A DNA stretch of 64,000 nt from Terriglobia bacterium (GTDB taxonomy: Bacteria > Acidobacteriota > Terriglobia > Bryobacterales > Bryobacteraceae): contig JAIQFK010000001.1 in NCBI GenBank assembly GCA_020073305.1, positions 1 to 64,000 on the forward strand. The letters run 5' to 3'. Below, one piece after another: positions 1 to 7,853 of this stretch. The position numbers and the translations under genes are program-made. Every line of letters starts with the position of its first letter. Position 1 is the first letter of the stretch. Below the pieces are notes generated by a model. It did no database searches, was not told where the DNA came from, and was given only the letters and a program-made list of their open reading frames with translations.

Positions 1-1
1 G

Positions 2-511
2 ACTACAATTAAGGGTGGCGATCTGTGTGCGAACGTTTACGTGTTCACGCCGGACCAGCAGTTGGCGGAATGCTGCAGTTGCAAGATCACCCCGAACGGA
101 ATGCAGTCATTCAGCTTGAACAATGACCTGACCAAGAATCCGTACACTCCGGGCGTGCAGCACTCCGGAGCCATCAAGATCGTCGCCTCTTTCGGCGGCG
201 GACGTCGTGGTGCCGGGTTGCCCCCGACGCCCAACAGCCTCAGCGACAGCGAGAGAAAATTCTGCGATGCGGGCAGCGACTACTGGCCGTCGGGCAGATT
301 GGAATCCTGGATTACGCATGTCCGGACGTTAGGGGTTGCGTTAGGAGCCGCTTATACGGCCACGGAGATTAACTTCCAGGACGCGCAGTTGAGCTGGTCG
401 GAATTGAAGAAGTTGGAGCAACAGTGCTTCGCTATCTCGGCTGATCCCAGCCTCGGCGGGAACGGCAGCGGAGCCGGCACGTGCAGTTGCGATCCGAACA
501 AGACGTTCTAG
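2..511 (+). CDS. Cys-rich hypothetical protein, 5' end missing
   Basis: The window opens inside this gene: the frame is open from base 2 and ends in TAG, giving 169 visible residues. A GTG at base 41 is in frame but is not needed as a start. Visible features are a cysteine cluster (C24, C25, C27 of the visible part), a Gly/Arg-rich stretch near residue 65, and a C-terminal Gly/Ser tail with a CSC motif. The cysteines and low-complexity tail would suit a secreted protein, but the signal-peptide end lies outside the window. I do not recognise a domain. A strong terminator follows directly, so this is the last gene of its transcript. Confidence 0.75.
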   Translation, partial: TTIKGGDLCANVYVFTPDQQLAECCSCKITPNGMQSFSLNNDLTKNPYTPGVQHSGAIKIVASFGGGRRGAGLPPTPNSLSDSERKFCDAGSDYWPSGRLESWITHVRTLGVALGAAYTATEINFQDAQLSWSELKKLEQQCFAISADPSLGGNGSGAGTCSCDPNKTF

Positions 512-535
512 TCAAAACAAACGGCAAGCACGCTA

Positions 536-577
536 AAGCACCGGGTCAATTCTGACTGTGACCCGGTGCTTTTTTTT
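536..577 (+). terminator. Rho-independent terminator
   Basis: A perfect 13-bp inverted repeat (536-548 with 559-571, starting AAGCACCGGG) encloses a 10-nt loop. It is followed by a run of eight T at 570-577. It lies 25 bases after the preceding stop codon and fits a textbook intrinsic terminator. Confidence 0.93.
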
Positions 578-756
578 GCCCGTGCCTAGTGGCTGCGCTT
601 GAGCATGCGCCCAGGGCGCACGGTTCGCCATTAACCAAAGCAATCATTGTCGCTATGCAGGCGGGCCGCTATCCTCGGTGTAAGCAGTTGGAGAGGACCC
701 CTCAATGCAGGTTTGTTATCCGGAGCTGCTGGAAGTTGCGAGGAGGGGCGGCGAAT

Positions 757-885
757 ATGAACGATGTCTGCCCGATTGACTGGAACGTATTTTATTGCTG
801 GCTCCACTACGAGCCGGGCCTTCTGTTGATCCTCTGTCTCGCTATTGTCTGTGCAACGCTCGCTGTGAAATCCACCAATAACTGA
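757..885 (+). CDS. putative small membrane protein, 42 aa
   Basis: This short frame starts at an ATG that has a perfect AGGAGG at 741-746, ten bases upstream. The product is acidic at its N-terminus (MNDVCPIDW) and then carries one continuous hydrophobic segment of about 18 residues (around residues 20-38) ending in a short polar tail. That is the layout of a single-pass membrane microprotein. The frame stays open upstream of the ATG, but those residues look non-coding and the ribosome site decides the start. It has no recognised family and no obvious partner; the XRE regulator downstream lies on the other strand. Confidence 0.45.
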   Translation: MNDVCPIDWNVFYCWLHYEPGLLLILCLAIVCATLAVKSTNN

Positions 886-944
886 ATTCACACGCCCGGC
901 GGCCCGTTCGAAATGCCGAGCGGCGTCAGGTCCTGGGAGAGAGA

Positions 945-1220
945 TTATGCCTGGCGGGCGGGAGTGGAACCGAGCACTGGAGATCCGACCATCTCTTCGG
1001 CGCCGTTCTTGGGCGGAGCGCCGGGGGCCTCGGCTCGCTCGAAAAGCCACTCTTCGTCACTTTGCAGCAACGTCGCGATCCGCTTGCGCATGTCCTGGCT
1101 AGGCTCTCGGAAGCCATTGACGATCTTGCTGAGCACGCTTTCGTTCACTGCCAAGAGCTGTGCCAGACGGTTTTGGCGCATCCCGGTTTTGAGAAGTTGC
1201 AGTTTCAGGTTCAGATACAT
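945..1220 (-). CDS. XRE-family HTH regulator
   Basis: This is a small DNA-binding protein of about 91 residues. The N-terminal 60 residues read as a Cro/C1-type helix-turn-helix: LLKTGMRQNRLAQLLAVNES is followed by VLSKIVNGFREPS, with the usual LSKIxNG recognition-helix pattern. The C-terminal 30 residues are Ala/Gly/Pro-rich and probably flexible. I chose the ATG at 1220 because it gives the usual family N-terminus; a TTG at 1274 would add 18 residues without domain character. The upstream region holds repeated GTTTAC/GTAAAC half-sites that could be its operator. Target genes are unknown. Confidence 0.7.
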   Translation of the reverse strand: MYLNLKLQLLKTGMRQNRLAQLLAVNESVLSKIVNGFREPSQDMRKRIATLLQSDEEWLFERAEAPGAPPKNGAEEMVGSPVLGSTPARQA

Positions 1221-1512
1221 GAAGAGCCTACTGTCATTTGGATCGCGGGCCTGGGGATGGAACGGACAACTCAATCGCAGTCTTATGCGTTCGGCCGGAA
1301 TTCACGGACCAGTGAGGAACGCAGGTATCCAGCAACCGCTCAATCATGCTTCTGACGTCTGATCGGTCATCGCCCTCGCCGGAACTCTCAGCCTTTCGGC
1401 TGGGTTCCAGAACGTCCAGATTGTGCCAGCACAAACTCACTCGATCCTCGTTTTCATCCTGCGAAATGGACAGCCGAGTTTACCCTTGCGGCTACTGTCC
1501 AATTGGCAATTT

Positions 1513-1552
1513 GTTTACCAAAGCGAGTAAACGAGTGTTTACACAAGTTGTG
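1513..1552. promoter_or_regulatory. palindromic half-site cluster in a 430-bp gene-free region
   Basis: The stretch 1221-1651 holds no convincing gene. Within it are three copies of a GTTTAC half-site in alternating orientation: GTTTAC at 1513-1518, GTAAAC at 1527-1532 and GTTTAC at 1537-1542. The last two form an inverted repeat with a 4-nt spacer. An 11-bp palindrome, CACAAGTTGTG, follows at 1542-1552. It lies upstream of the XRE gene and downstream of the PilZ gene, so autoregulation by the XRE protein is the simplest reading. No promoter hexamers were assigned with confidence. Confidence 0.4.
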
Positions 1553-1651
1553 GGCGTTCGAGGCGCCAGACTGGGCGGCTTTCTTGCACATTGTCCGAAT
1601 CTTTTTGGTCCGCAAAGCCGCCGGATTCAGGGGATTACCGGATGGGATTGC

Positions 1652-2023
1652 TTAACTGCGGGGGTCGGCAGCCAGGGCACGAAGGATCTCAGGCCGAGAG
1701 TTCATAAGCAGTTCATAATCTTCAATATAGCAGCCAAGGCCAAAACTGTCGCTTTGATTCTCAACCCTCATTACCTGCACACGGCATTGCAGTTGGACGC
1801 GAGCTTCCGAATAACCAAAGGCCCCAGCGGGGACTACGATGATGCAGTGCAGTCGTTCACCGAGTTGGAAGGGCTCTCTGGAAACACAGTAGAAACCGTT
1901 GCTGGTGAGGTTTTCCGTGGTGCTGTCGATGGAGTAGGAGCCGTGGTCCCGGTACAGACGGACAGGCCAATGCAATGCGATGCGCTTTCGTTTGCGTCGT
2001 TCCCGGCTGGCGACCATGGCCAT
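1652..2023 (-). CDS. PilZ-domain protein (c-di-GMP receptor type)
   Basis: At 123 residues this is a single PilZ domain, a fold that binds cyclic di-GMP and modulates motility, polysaccharide secretion or regulators in the cytoplasm. The N-terminal Arg-rich motif (RRKRKR, residues 9-14) matches the RxxxR switch. The second motif, NLTSNG (38-43), fits [DN]x[ST]xxG. The strand pattern and the GLGCYIEDYE stretch near residue 95 also fit. There is no attached effector domain. It is transcribed away from the kinase/regulator operon across a 527-bp gap. No partner is evident. Confidence 0.8.
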   Translation of the reverse strand: MAMVASRERRKRKRIALHWPVRLYRDHGSYSIDSTTENLTSNGFYCVSREPFQLGERLHCIIVVPAGAFGYSEARVQLQCRVQVMRVENQSDSFGLGCYIEDYELLMNSRPEILRALAADPRS

Positions 2024-2480
2024 TGACCTCAGTCTGCAAACACGTTAGCTTCCAACCTCTTTCTCCGGGGGACGGCCCAAACCAGCGGTCTGTGCCAAGC
2101 TGCGAATTGGGCGGCGTGCGGCCCTGACTGCTCGCGAACCCAACCTGATGGGAGCCACACTATCTTTCCAGCGCTCTCGGTTAACGCCCAACAATACGGA
2201 GGAATGGTCCAGCGGAGTGGCAAGCACTTTTGCAGCCAGTCGGGTTCTGACCGGTTGAGCACGTGAAAGCCCGTTGTAACAAGAATTTCTCCTGTACTGT
2301 CCCCCCTGTCACGTTCAAGTTCGCAACTGGAAGTCCTGTAGCACTTTGTCACAAGGGAGGCAAAGTTCTGGGATAAGCCGCGACGACCGTAGGGGATTTA
2401 CCGTATTGAAGTTATGGCCAATCCCGTTTATAGCTAGAGATGTGCTCAGGGAAAAAAATTGGAGTTCTAGTTGGAAAATC

Positions 2481-2508
2481 TTGACAAAAATCAGGATTGC
2501 GATATCCT
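2481..2508 (+). promoter_or_regulatory. sigma70-type promoter for the kinase operon
   Basis: A perfect -35 box TTGACA (2481-2486) is followed by a 16-nt spacer and TATCCT (2503-2508), predicting a start near 2515 and a roughly 35-nt leader. A weaker alternative, TTGAAG-17-TATAGC, sits at 2406-2434. The rest of the gene-free stretch 2024-2550 shows nothing I can name; a 107-codon minus-strand frame there (2029-2352) lacks protein character. Confidence 0.6.
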
Positions 2509-2550
2509 GCTCTCTAACTTTCGTTAGTACTACCACTACGTAACCGCCTC

Positions 2551-3792
2551 ATGCACATTCAGTTGGTGTCCACAGACAAATCGCTGTACCGGCTCTGTCG
2601 CGAGACTTTGGCAGCATCTCGCCGAACCGACTGGACCCTGAACGTGGGCGCGGCGCCGAATGGGGATGCTTCCCCAGACCTGTTTATTTGGGACGGCGAC
2701 TCCGATGTTCCGCTGCCGCGCGAGTTGGATTTCGAGCAGGAACGCAAGAACATCTTCCTGGTGTCACGGAAGAAGATGGCGGCGCTGCTCGAGCGGTTGC
2801 CGATGGCCGCCATGGCGATTCTGCTCAAACCGGTGAACCAGGTGACGCTGGGGGCATTTCTGGAGCACGCCGCCAAACGCCACGAGCAGAACCGCGCGCG
2901 GGACGTGAACTCCTTGCGCGCCGACCGCGATGAGATCCTGCAGTGTCTTCTGCACACGAATCTGAAGTTGCAGGAATACGACCAGGACCGCACGAATTTT
3001 CTGGCGCGAGCGGTTCACGATTTTCGCGCGCCGCTGACGGCCATTGACGGATATTGCGGGCTGATCCTGGGCCAGCAGCTAGGGCCCATTACGGAGGAGC
3101 AGCAGGAAGTTCTCGAGCGCATGCAGCACTCGATCAAGCGGCTCTCGCGCATGGCTACGGCCATGTTCCAATTAAGTGTTGGCCGGCAGGTGGAACAAAG
3201 GCCCAATCTGGCGAAGGGAAATATCGAAGCTTGCATCCAGCAGTCGATTCACGAGATCACGCCGTTTGTCGAAGTCAAGCACATTCAGCTGAGCCTGCAG
3301 CTGACTCCTCCGCTGCAGCCCTTATATTTCGATCGGGAGCAGATCGAGCAGGTGCTGATCAACCTTTTGGACAATGCCTGCAAATTCACTCCTCAGTACG
3401 GCGCCATCGAAGTAAGAGGGTATCCGTTCTTTTGGGACCGGCGCATCAAGGTGAAAATGGCTTTCACCAATGGGGAACGCCGTATGGCAGGCATTCAAGT
3501 GCCCAACTCGTATCGCGTCGATATCCGCGATTCCGGCTCGGGCGTGCCGCTTGAAAACCTGGAGAAGATATTCGAAGAGTACACGTCCTATTCCGGCGGC
3601 CAGGACAGGTCGGGAGGAGGCCTGGGGCTGGCAATTTGCAAGTTGATCCTCAAGTTACATCAAGGTCAGGTTTGGGCCGAATCCGGCGAAGAAGGGTCGA
3701 GATTTTCCTTTGTTCTTCCTTTCGCGCAGCACGAGGCTCAACTGCCCCTCATGAGCGAACCGCCACACCACTTGATGCGAGCGGGAGCATAG
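2551..3792 (+). CDS. cytoplasmic hybrid-type sensor histidine kinase
   Basis: This is a 413-residue kinase without membrane segments. Residues 1-110 look like a receiver fold with the beta strands in order; D48 (FIWDGD) and K93 (LLKPV) sit where phosphoacceptor and conserved lysine would be, though the acidic pocket is degenerate. A coiled linker follows, then a HisKA domain with the phospho-histidine H156 in AVHDFRAPL. The HATPase domain has an N box (NLLDNACKF), G1 (DSGSGVP) and G2 (GGGLGLAI). No Shine-Dalgarno is evident before the ATG. The response regulator follows after 28 bases, so the pair is almost surely cognate. The signal is unknown; input is probably intracellular or from a partner protein. 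Confidence 0.9.
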   Translation: MHIQLVSTDKSLYRLCRETLAASRRTDWTLNVGAAPNGDASPDLFIWDGDSDVPLPRELDFEQERKNIFLVSRKKMAALLERLPMAAMAILLKPVNQVTLGAFLEHAAKRHEQNRARDVNSLRADRDEILQCLLHTNLKLQEYDQDRTNFLARAVHDFRAPLTAIDGYCGLILGQQLGPITEEQQEVLERMQHSIKRLSRMATAMFQLSVGRQVEQRPNLAKGNIEACIQQSIHEITPFVEVKHIQLSLQLTPPLQPLYFDREQIEQVLINLLDNACKFTPQYGAIEVRGYPFFWDRRIKVKMAFTNGERRMAGIQVPNSYRVDIRDSGSGVPLENLEKIFEEYTSYSGGQDRSGGGLGLAICKLILKLHQGQVWAESGEEGSRFSFVLPFAQHEAQLPLMSEPPHHLMRAGA

Positions 3793-3820
3793 TCTGGTGA
3801 TTCTCGGAGGAGCGATTCAA

Positions 3821-5239
3821 ATGGTCAGCAAAGGCAGAACCATACTGCTTGGCGAAGACGAACTGGAAGTACGCAGCTATCTGGAGATGGCTTTGCGGTG
3901 TCACGGATATTCCATCGAGGCGGCGCAGGATGGGGAAGAGGTGCTGGCGTGCCTGGAGCGGGAACGGGACAAGATCTCTTTGGTGCTGCTGGACATCATG
4001 ATGCCTCGCAAAGACGGGCTGGAGACTCTGCGGGATATCCGGCGTGTGGACCGGGATCTGCCCGTGGTGATGCTATCCGGAGCTTCCTCGCCGTTCAAAG
4101 TGGTAGAAGCCATGAAAAGTGGCGCCACGGATTTTATCCCCAAGCCGGTAAGCCATGAGGACCTGTGCGACGCGATTGAAAAAGCTTTGGGGGTTAGCAT
4201 CTCCGTCAACGGGCATGTTGCGCCGGCGGTGCAGACTCAACCCCCGGCCAAAGTGGTTGCCATGCGCGTCAAAGCCATCGAACCTCTGCTCAGGCAGATC
4301 GGTTCGTCGGAAGTGCCGGTGCTCATCCAAGGGGAAACGGGGGTCGGTAAAGAAGTCATCGCCAGGCAGTTGTGCGCGCAATCGCCGCGCGCCAACAGAG
4401 TTTTCCTGAAACTCAATTGCGCTGCGTTGCCGTCGGAACTGGTGGAAAGTGAGCTGTTCGGCTACGAACGTGGCGCATTCACCGGCGCTTTTCAGAAAAA
4501 ACCCGGCATGTTTGAGATGGCCGACAGCGGCACGATCCTGCTGGACGAAATTGGCGACATGGATTTCAAGCTGCAGGCAAAACTGTTGCAGGTTTTGCAG
4601 GACCAGGAATTCCAGCGCCTGGGCGGCAAGGAGACCATTCATGTGGACGTGCGCGTCATCGCCGCGACGCACTGCGATCTGGAAGACGCCATTATGGACG
4701 GCCGGTTCCGCGAGGACCTGTTTTATCGTTTGAACGTGGTCACCATCCGCGTCCCGCCGCTGCGGGAGCGGCAGGATGAGATTGTTCCTATGGCCGAGTT
4801 CCTGTTGAAGAAACACGCCCCGGCGGGGATGGCCCCGCTTCCCATCACTCCGGCCTTGCATCAGGCTCTGGTGGCGCATCCCTGGTCCGGCAACATCCGG
4901 GAGTTGGAGAACGTGATGCGCAAATACCTGGTCGTCCGGGATCCGGAGACGATTATTCGAGATCTGCGGTCACGACCGTTGCGACAGAGGCCGCCCGCGG
5001 CTGTGCCGAGCCAGATCAAAGCCGTGGCGGCCGCGGCAACCGCCGGCCTGAATTACGATGAGCCGCCGGCCGCACCCATTCTGTCCCAGGTCAATAAGGC
5101 CAAGGAACAAGCCGAGACCGACGCCATCCTGGCGGCGCTCAACTCCACCCGCTGGAACCGCAAGCATGCCGCGCAGCTCCTGAACATCGACTACAAAGCG
5201 CTTCTTTATAAAATGAAGAAGCTCTCGATCGAGAACTAA
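3821..5239 (+). CDS. NtrC-family sigma54-dependent response regulator
   Basis: This is a three-domain activator of 472 residues. The receiver domain (about 5-125) has phosphoacceptor D58. The AAA+ domain (about 150-390) has Walker A GETGVGKE (171-178), an intact GAFTGA loop (218-223) that contacts sigma54, Walker B TILLDEIGD, and arginine-finger motifs. A Fis-type HTH ends the protein (RWNRKHAAQLLNID). It should therefore drive RNA polymerase-sigma54 promoters. The start at 3821 is supported by GGAGGA at 3806-3811; an upstream GTG at 3797 would add eight residues. An Ala/Pro-rich linker precedes the HTH. It follows its kinase and precedes an FGE-fold gene. No sigma54 promoter was identified in this operon. 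Confidence 0.95.
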   Translation: MVSKGRTILLGEDELEVRSYLEMALRCHGYSIEAAQDGEEVLACLERERDKISLVLLDIMMPRKDGLETLRDIRRVDRDLPVVMLSGASSPFKVVEAMKSGATDFIPKPVSHEDLCDAIEKALGVSISVNGHVAPAVQTQPPAKVVAMRVKAIEPLLRQIGSSEVPVLIQGETGVGKEVIARQLCAQSPRANRVFLKLNCAALPSELVESELFGYERGAFTGAFQKKPGMFEMADSGTILLDEIGDMDFKLQAKLLQVLQDQEFQRLGGKETIHVDVRVIAATHCDLEDAIMDGRFREDLFYRLNVVTIRVPPLRERQDEIVPMAEFLLKKHAPAGMAPLPITPALHQALVAHPWSGNIRELENVMRKYLVVRDPETIIRDLRSRPLRQRPPAAVPSQIKAVAAAATAGLNYDEPPAAPILSQVNKAKEQAETDAILAALNSTRWNRKHAAQLLNIDYKALLYKMKKLSIEN

Positions 5240-5264
5240 CATAGAAGCCGGGAGTTGGAGTCGC

Positions 5265-5978
5265 GTGCCGGACCTCGCTGCAACGTTGCCGTGTGTCCAG
5301 GTTCCCGGTGGCTACTTTCTGATGGGATGTGACCAGGGCCGTGATGAGGAGCGGCCGGTGCATCGCGTCTGGGTGGACGAGTTCCAGCTCGGCGTCTTTC
5401 CCGCGCGCAACCGCGACTACCAGCTTTTCCTCGAGGCCACTGCCCACCCTGCGCCGCCTCTCTGGAGACATCCGGACTTCAGCCATCCCGATCAACCTGT
5501 GGCGGCGGTGAGCTGGGTTGAAGCGGAGAAGTACTGCCAATGGCTGAGCGCTGTCTCGGGAAAACATTACCGGCTGCCGACCGAAGCCGAGTGGGAACGC
5601 GCGGCCCGGGCCGGCCGCGAGGGCGCGCTTTACGTCTGGGGCAACGAGCCACCGCAGTCTCATCCCGCCTACCTGCGGCGTTGGGGCGGGGAAGTGAAGG
5701 CCACGCTGCCCGTGGGCGAGGGCATCGCGAACGACTGGGGCATCTACGAGCTCGGCGAGAACGTTCATGAGTGGTGCGCGGACTGGTTTCTGAAGGATTA
5801 CTATGCTGTTTCACCGGAGCGGAATCCGCAAGGGCCGGCTGAGGGCGAACGGCGTGCCTCGCGCGGCGGCTCCTGGAGGCATCACGTCAAGGTGAGCCGG
5901 TGCGCGGCGCGCTCCAGCATTCCGCCACATTTTCAATATGCGGATTACGGATTTCGCGTAGCGTGCTCGGCCGGCTGA
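5265..5978 (+). CDS. FGE/sulfatase-modifying-factor fold protein
   Basis: The 237-residue product is one formylglycine-generating-enzyme (SUMF1/EgtB-like) domain: VPGGYFLMG near the start, PVAAVSWVEAEKYCQWL, RLPTEAEWERAAR, GENVHEWCADW, and RGGSWRHH towards the end. True FGEs have two redox cysteines a few residues after the RGGS motif. Here that stretch reads RHHVKVSRCAARSS and lacks the pair, so sulfatase activation is doubtful; a non-catalytic or different oxidative role is possible. The GTG start lies 25 bases after the sigma54 activator and the gene is probably co-transcribed with it. Its 3' end overlaps the convergent gene by 34 bases. Confidence 0.8.
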   Translation: MPDLAATLPCVQVPGGYFLMGCDQGRDEERPVHRVWVDEFQLGVFPARNRDYQLFLEATAHPAPPLWRHPDFSHPDQPVAAVSWVEAEKYCQWLSAVSGKHYRLPTEAEWERAARAGREGALYVWGNEPPQSHPAYLRRWGGEVKATLPVGEGIANDWGIYELGENVHEWCADWFLKDYYAVSPERNPQGPAEGERRASRGGSWRHHVKVSRCAARSSIPPHFQYADYGFRVACSAG

Positions 5979-6313
5979 ACACGCGCTTCCAGGAGTCGCA
6001 CACACTCGGCTCTGGTGAAAAGGCCGCATCTCACCAGGTAATCGAGATCCGATTCTCGCGGCAGCGCGGGTTCGGGTGCGTCGTATTGCCACCACCCCCA
6101 GGGGCGAGATCCGGGTTCCACCAGGCGCAGCAGTTTCTCGGAGTGCAAGCGCCACGCGGCGCGCCTGGATTCGTCCGAAGTGAAAGTGGATCCCGCATCG
6201 CCGGGACCCAGCAATAGTTCGAGGAACTGCTCCAGGTCCGGACAAGCCTGCACTTGTGCGGCTCTGGTGAAAATGGCGGCATCATGCGTGTGATTGGGGA
6301 GTTGAGTGCTCAC
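5945..6313 (-). CDS. conserved hypothetical protein, phage-like
   Basis: This 122-residue soluble protein has a central motif, GSRPWGWWQYDAPE, followed by an acidic stretch and YLVRCGLFTRAECVRLLE. The pattern G-x-RP-x-x-WW, then a DAPE-like motif and a helical tail, is one I associate with small genes in phage or prophage regions, but I cannot name a function. The ATG at 6313 has no strong ribosome site. It converges on the FGE-fold gene with a 34-base overlap and stands alone on its strand. It may be a remnant of a mobile element; that is inference. Confidence 0.6.
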   Translation of the reverse strand: MSTQLPNHTHDAAIFTRAAQVQACPDLEQFLELLLGPGDAGSTFTSDESRRAAWRLHSEKLLRLVEPGSRPWGWWQYDAPEPALPRESDLDYLVRCGLFTRAECVRLLEARVQPAEHATRNP

Positions 6314-6486
6314 GGATCGCCCTCTGGAAGATAGTGAACCTAACGCCGTGGGTGTTTCAACAACTGTGGCTGTGTTTCTTTACGATCTGAGGACCACAAT
6401 GGTGAAATCCGATGCCGTTCACGGAAAGGGCTTGGACTGCGTTAATTGAGTCAGCAGCGCGGCATATTTCGGGTAAAATCGAAGCC

Positions 6487-7845
6487 ATGGCTCAAGCCGT
6501 TACCTCTTCTCAGCGCGATCTGGACCTGCAGCATCTCTGGCACGGAAACATGCAACATCGGGGGCTCGAGGCGCGGCCTCCGCTGGAAATTGCCGGTGCG
6601 GACGGCTGCTATGTCGTGGATGCGGACGGGCGCCGGTATCTGGATGCGATGGCGGGCTTGTTCTGCGTCAACGTAGGCTACGGCCGCCGCGCCATCGTGG
6701 ACGCCGTGACGGCCCAGATGGGTCAACTGGCGTACTATCCCCTGACGCAGTCGCACGGCCCCGCGGCGCGCCTGGCGGCCCGGCTGGCGGGGATGCTGCC
6801 GCGCGGGCTGAGCCGGGTCTTCTTTTCCAACAGCGGCTCGGAAGCCGTGGAGACGGCGCTGAAAATGGCGCGGCAGTGTGCGCGCCGCAAGCATCCGGGC
6901 CAGAACCGATACAAGATCATTGCGCGCCACCGGGGCTATCACGGCTTCACCATGGGCGCGGCGTCGGCGACCGGGCAGAGCCCGCGAAAAATGGCGTTCG
7001 AGCCGCTGGTGCCGGGCTTCCTGCACGTGCCGCCGCCCGATCACTACCGCTGCTCGTTCTGTTCTTCTCAGCCGGCCTGCACCTTGACGTGCGCCGACGA
7101 GATCGAGCGCGTGATCCGTATGGAGGGTCCGGAAACGGTGGCCGCGGTCATCGCCGAGCCGGTGATCGGCGGCGGCGGGATCTTTCCAGCGCCTGAGGGT
7201 TATCTGGAGCGCGTGCGAGCCGTCTGTGACCGGTATGGCGCCCTGCTCATTATCGATGAGGTGATCACCGGATTTGGCCGCACGGGAAAGCTGTTCGGTT
7301 TCGAGCATGCGGGCATCCGGCCGGACATCCTCACCTTCGCCAAAGGATTGACCTCGGCGTATCTGCCGCTCGGCGCCACCGTGGCTTCCGAAGAAATTTT
7401 CGAGTCATTTTACGACGATGGGGAGAGCGACGCGAAGTTTGCCCAGGTGAGCACATTCGGCGGGCATCCCAGTTCGTGCGCCGCCGCGCTGGCCAATCTG
7501 GATATCCTGACAGGCGAACGGCTGTGGGAAAACGCAGCGGCAACCGGCGGCTATCTGTTCGAAAAGCTGCGAGGAATCGATTCGCGCTGGATTGGTGAAA
7601 TCCGCGGGCGCGGCCTGCTGATCGGCCTCGAGATCATCGCCGACGCGAACAAGACGCCTTTGCCGGAGGCCCGCATGGTCCAACTACAGCGAGCCATACG
7701 CGAGGCCGGCGTGCTGGTGGGCCGCAACAACGATTCCGTGCCGGGTTACTGCAACGTACTGATCTTGTCACCGCCGCTGATCCTCAGCCGCGAGCAGGCG
7801 GACACCATCGTGTCGGCGATCCAGGCGGCGCTGGCGAAACTCTGA
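6487..7845 (+). CDS. class III PLP aminotransferase
   Basis: At 452 residues this is a fold-type I aminotransferase of the omega-amino-acid/polyamine group. It transfers an amino group, typically to pyruvate or 2-oxoglutarate. Seen motifs are SNSGSEAVETALKMAR (cofactor phosphate), D257 in IIDEVITGFGRTG (pyridine nitrogen), and K286 in FAKGLTSAYLPLGA (Schiff base). A cysteine set C189-x2-C192-x5-C198-x3-C202 sits in an insertion. The start at 6487 is preferred over ATG 6412 because it gives the family N-terminus and has TAAAAT (6474-6479) seven bases upstream, predicting a leaderless message. The substrate is not decided by sequence; the neighbours give no pathway. Confidence 0.88.
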   Translation: MAQAVTSSQRDLDLQHLWHGNMQHRGLEARPPLEIAGADGCYVVDADGRRYLDAMAGLFCVNVGYGRRAIVDAVTAQMGQLAYYPLTQSHGPAARLAARLAGMLPRGLSRVFFSNSGSEAVETALKMARQCARRKHPGQNRYKIIARHRGYHGFTMGAASATGQSPRKMAFEPLVPGFLHVPPPDHYRCSFCSSQPACTLTCADEIERVIRMEGPETVAAVIAEPVIGGGGIFPAPEGYLERVRAVCDRYGALLIIDEVITGFGRTGKLFGFEHAGIRPDILTFAKGLTSAYLPLGATVASEEIFESFYDDGESDAKFAQVSTFGGHPSSCAAALANLDILTGERLWENAAATGGYLFEKLRGIDSRWIGEIRGRGLLIGLEIIADANKTPLPEARMVQLQRAIREAGVLVGRNNDSVPGYCNVLILSPPLILSREQADTIVSAIQAALAKL

Positions 7846-7853
7846 ACGGCCCG

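Noticed and set aside
1346-2026. Plus-strand open frame of 226 codons across the PilZ gene
   Set aside because: The minus strand shows both PilZ motifs; the plus frame has none and spans the operator-like half-sites.
2029-2352. Minus-strand frame of 107 codons in the gene-free region before the kinase
   Set aside because: No ribosome site, no domain, Trp/Arg-rich random composition.
6537-6556. Possible sigma54 promoter (TGGCACG followed by a TGC)
   Set aside because: It lies inside the aminotransferase coding region and the -12 element and spacing do not fit TTGC at the right distance.
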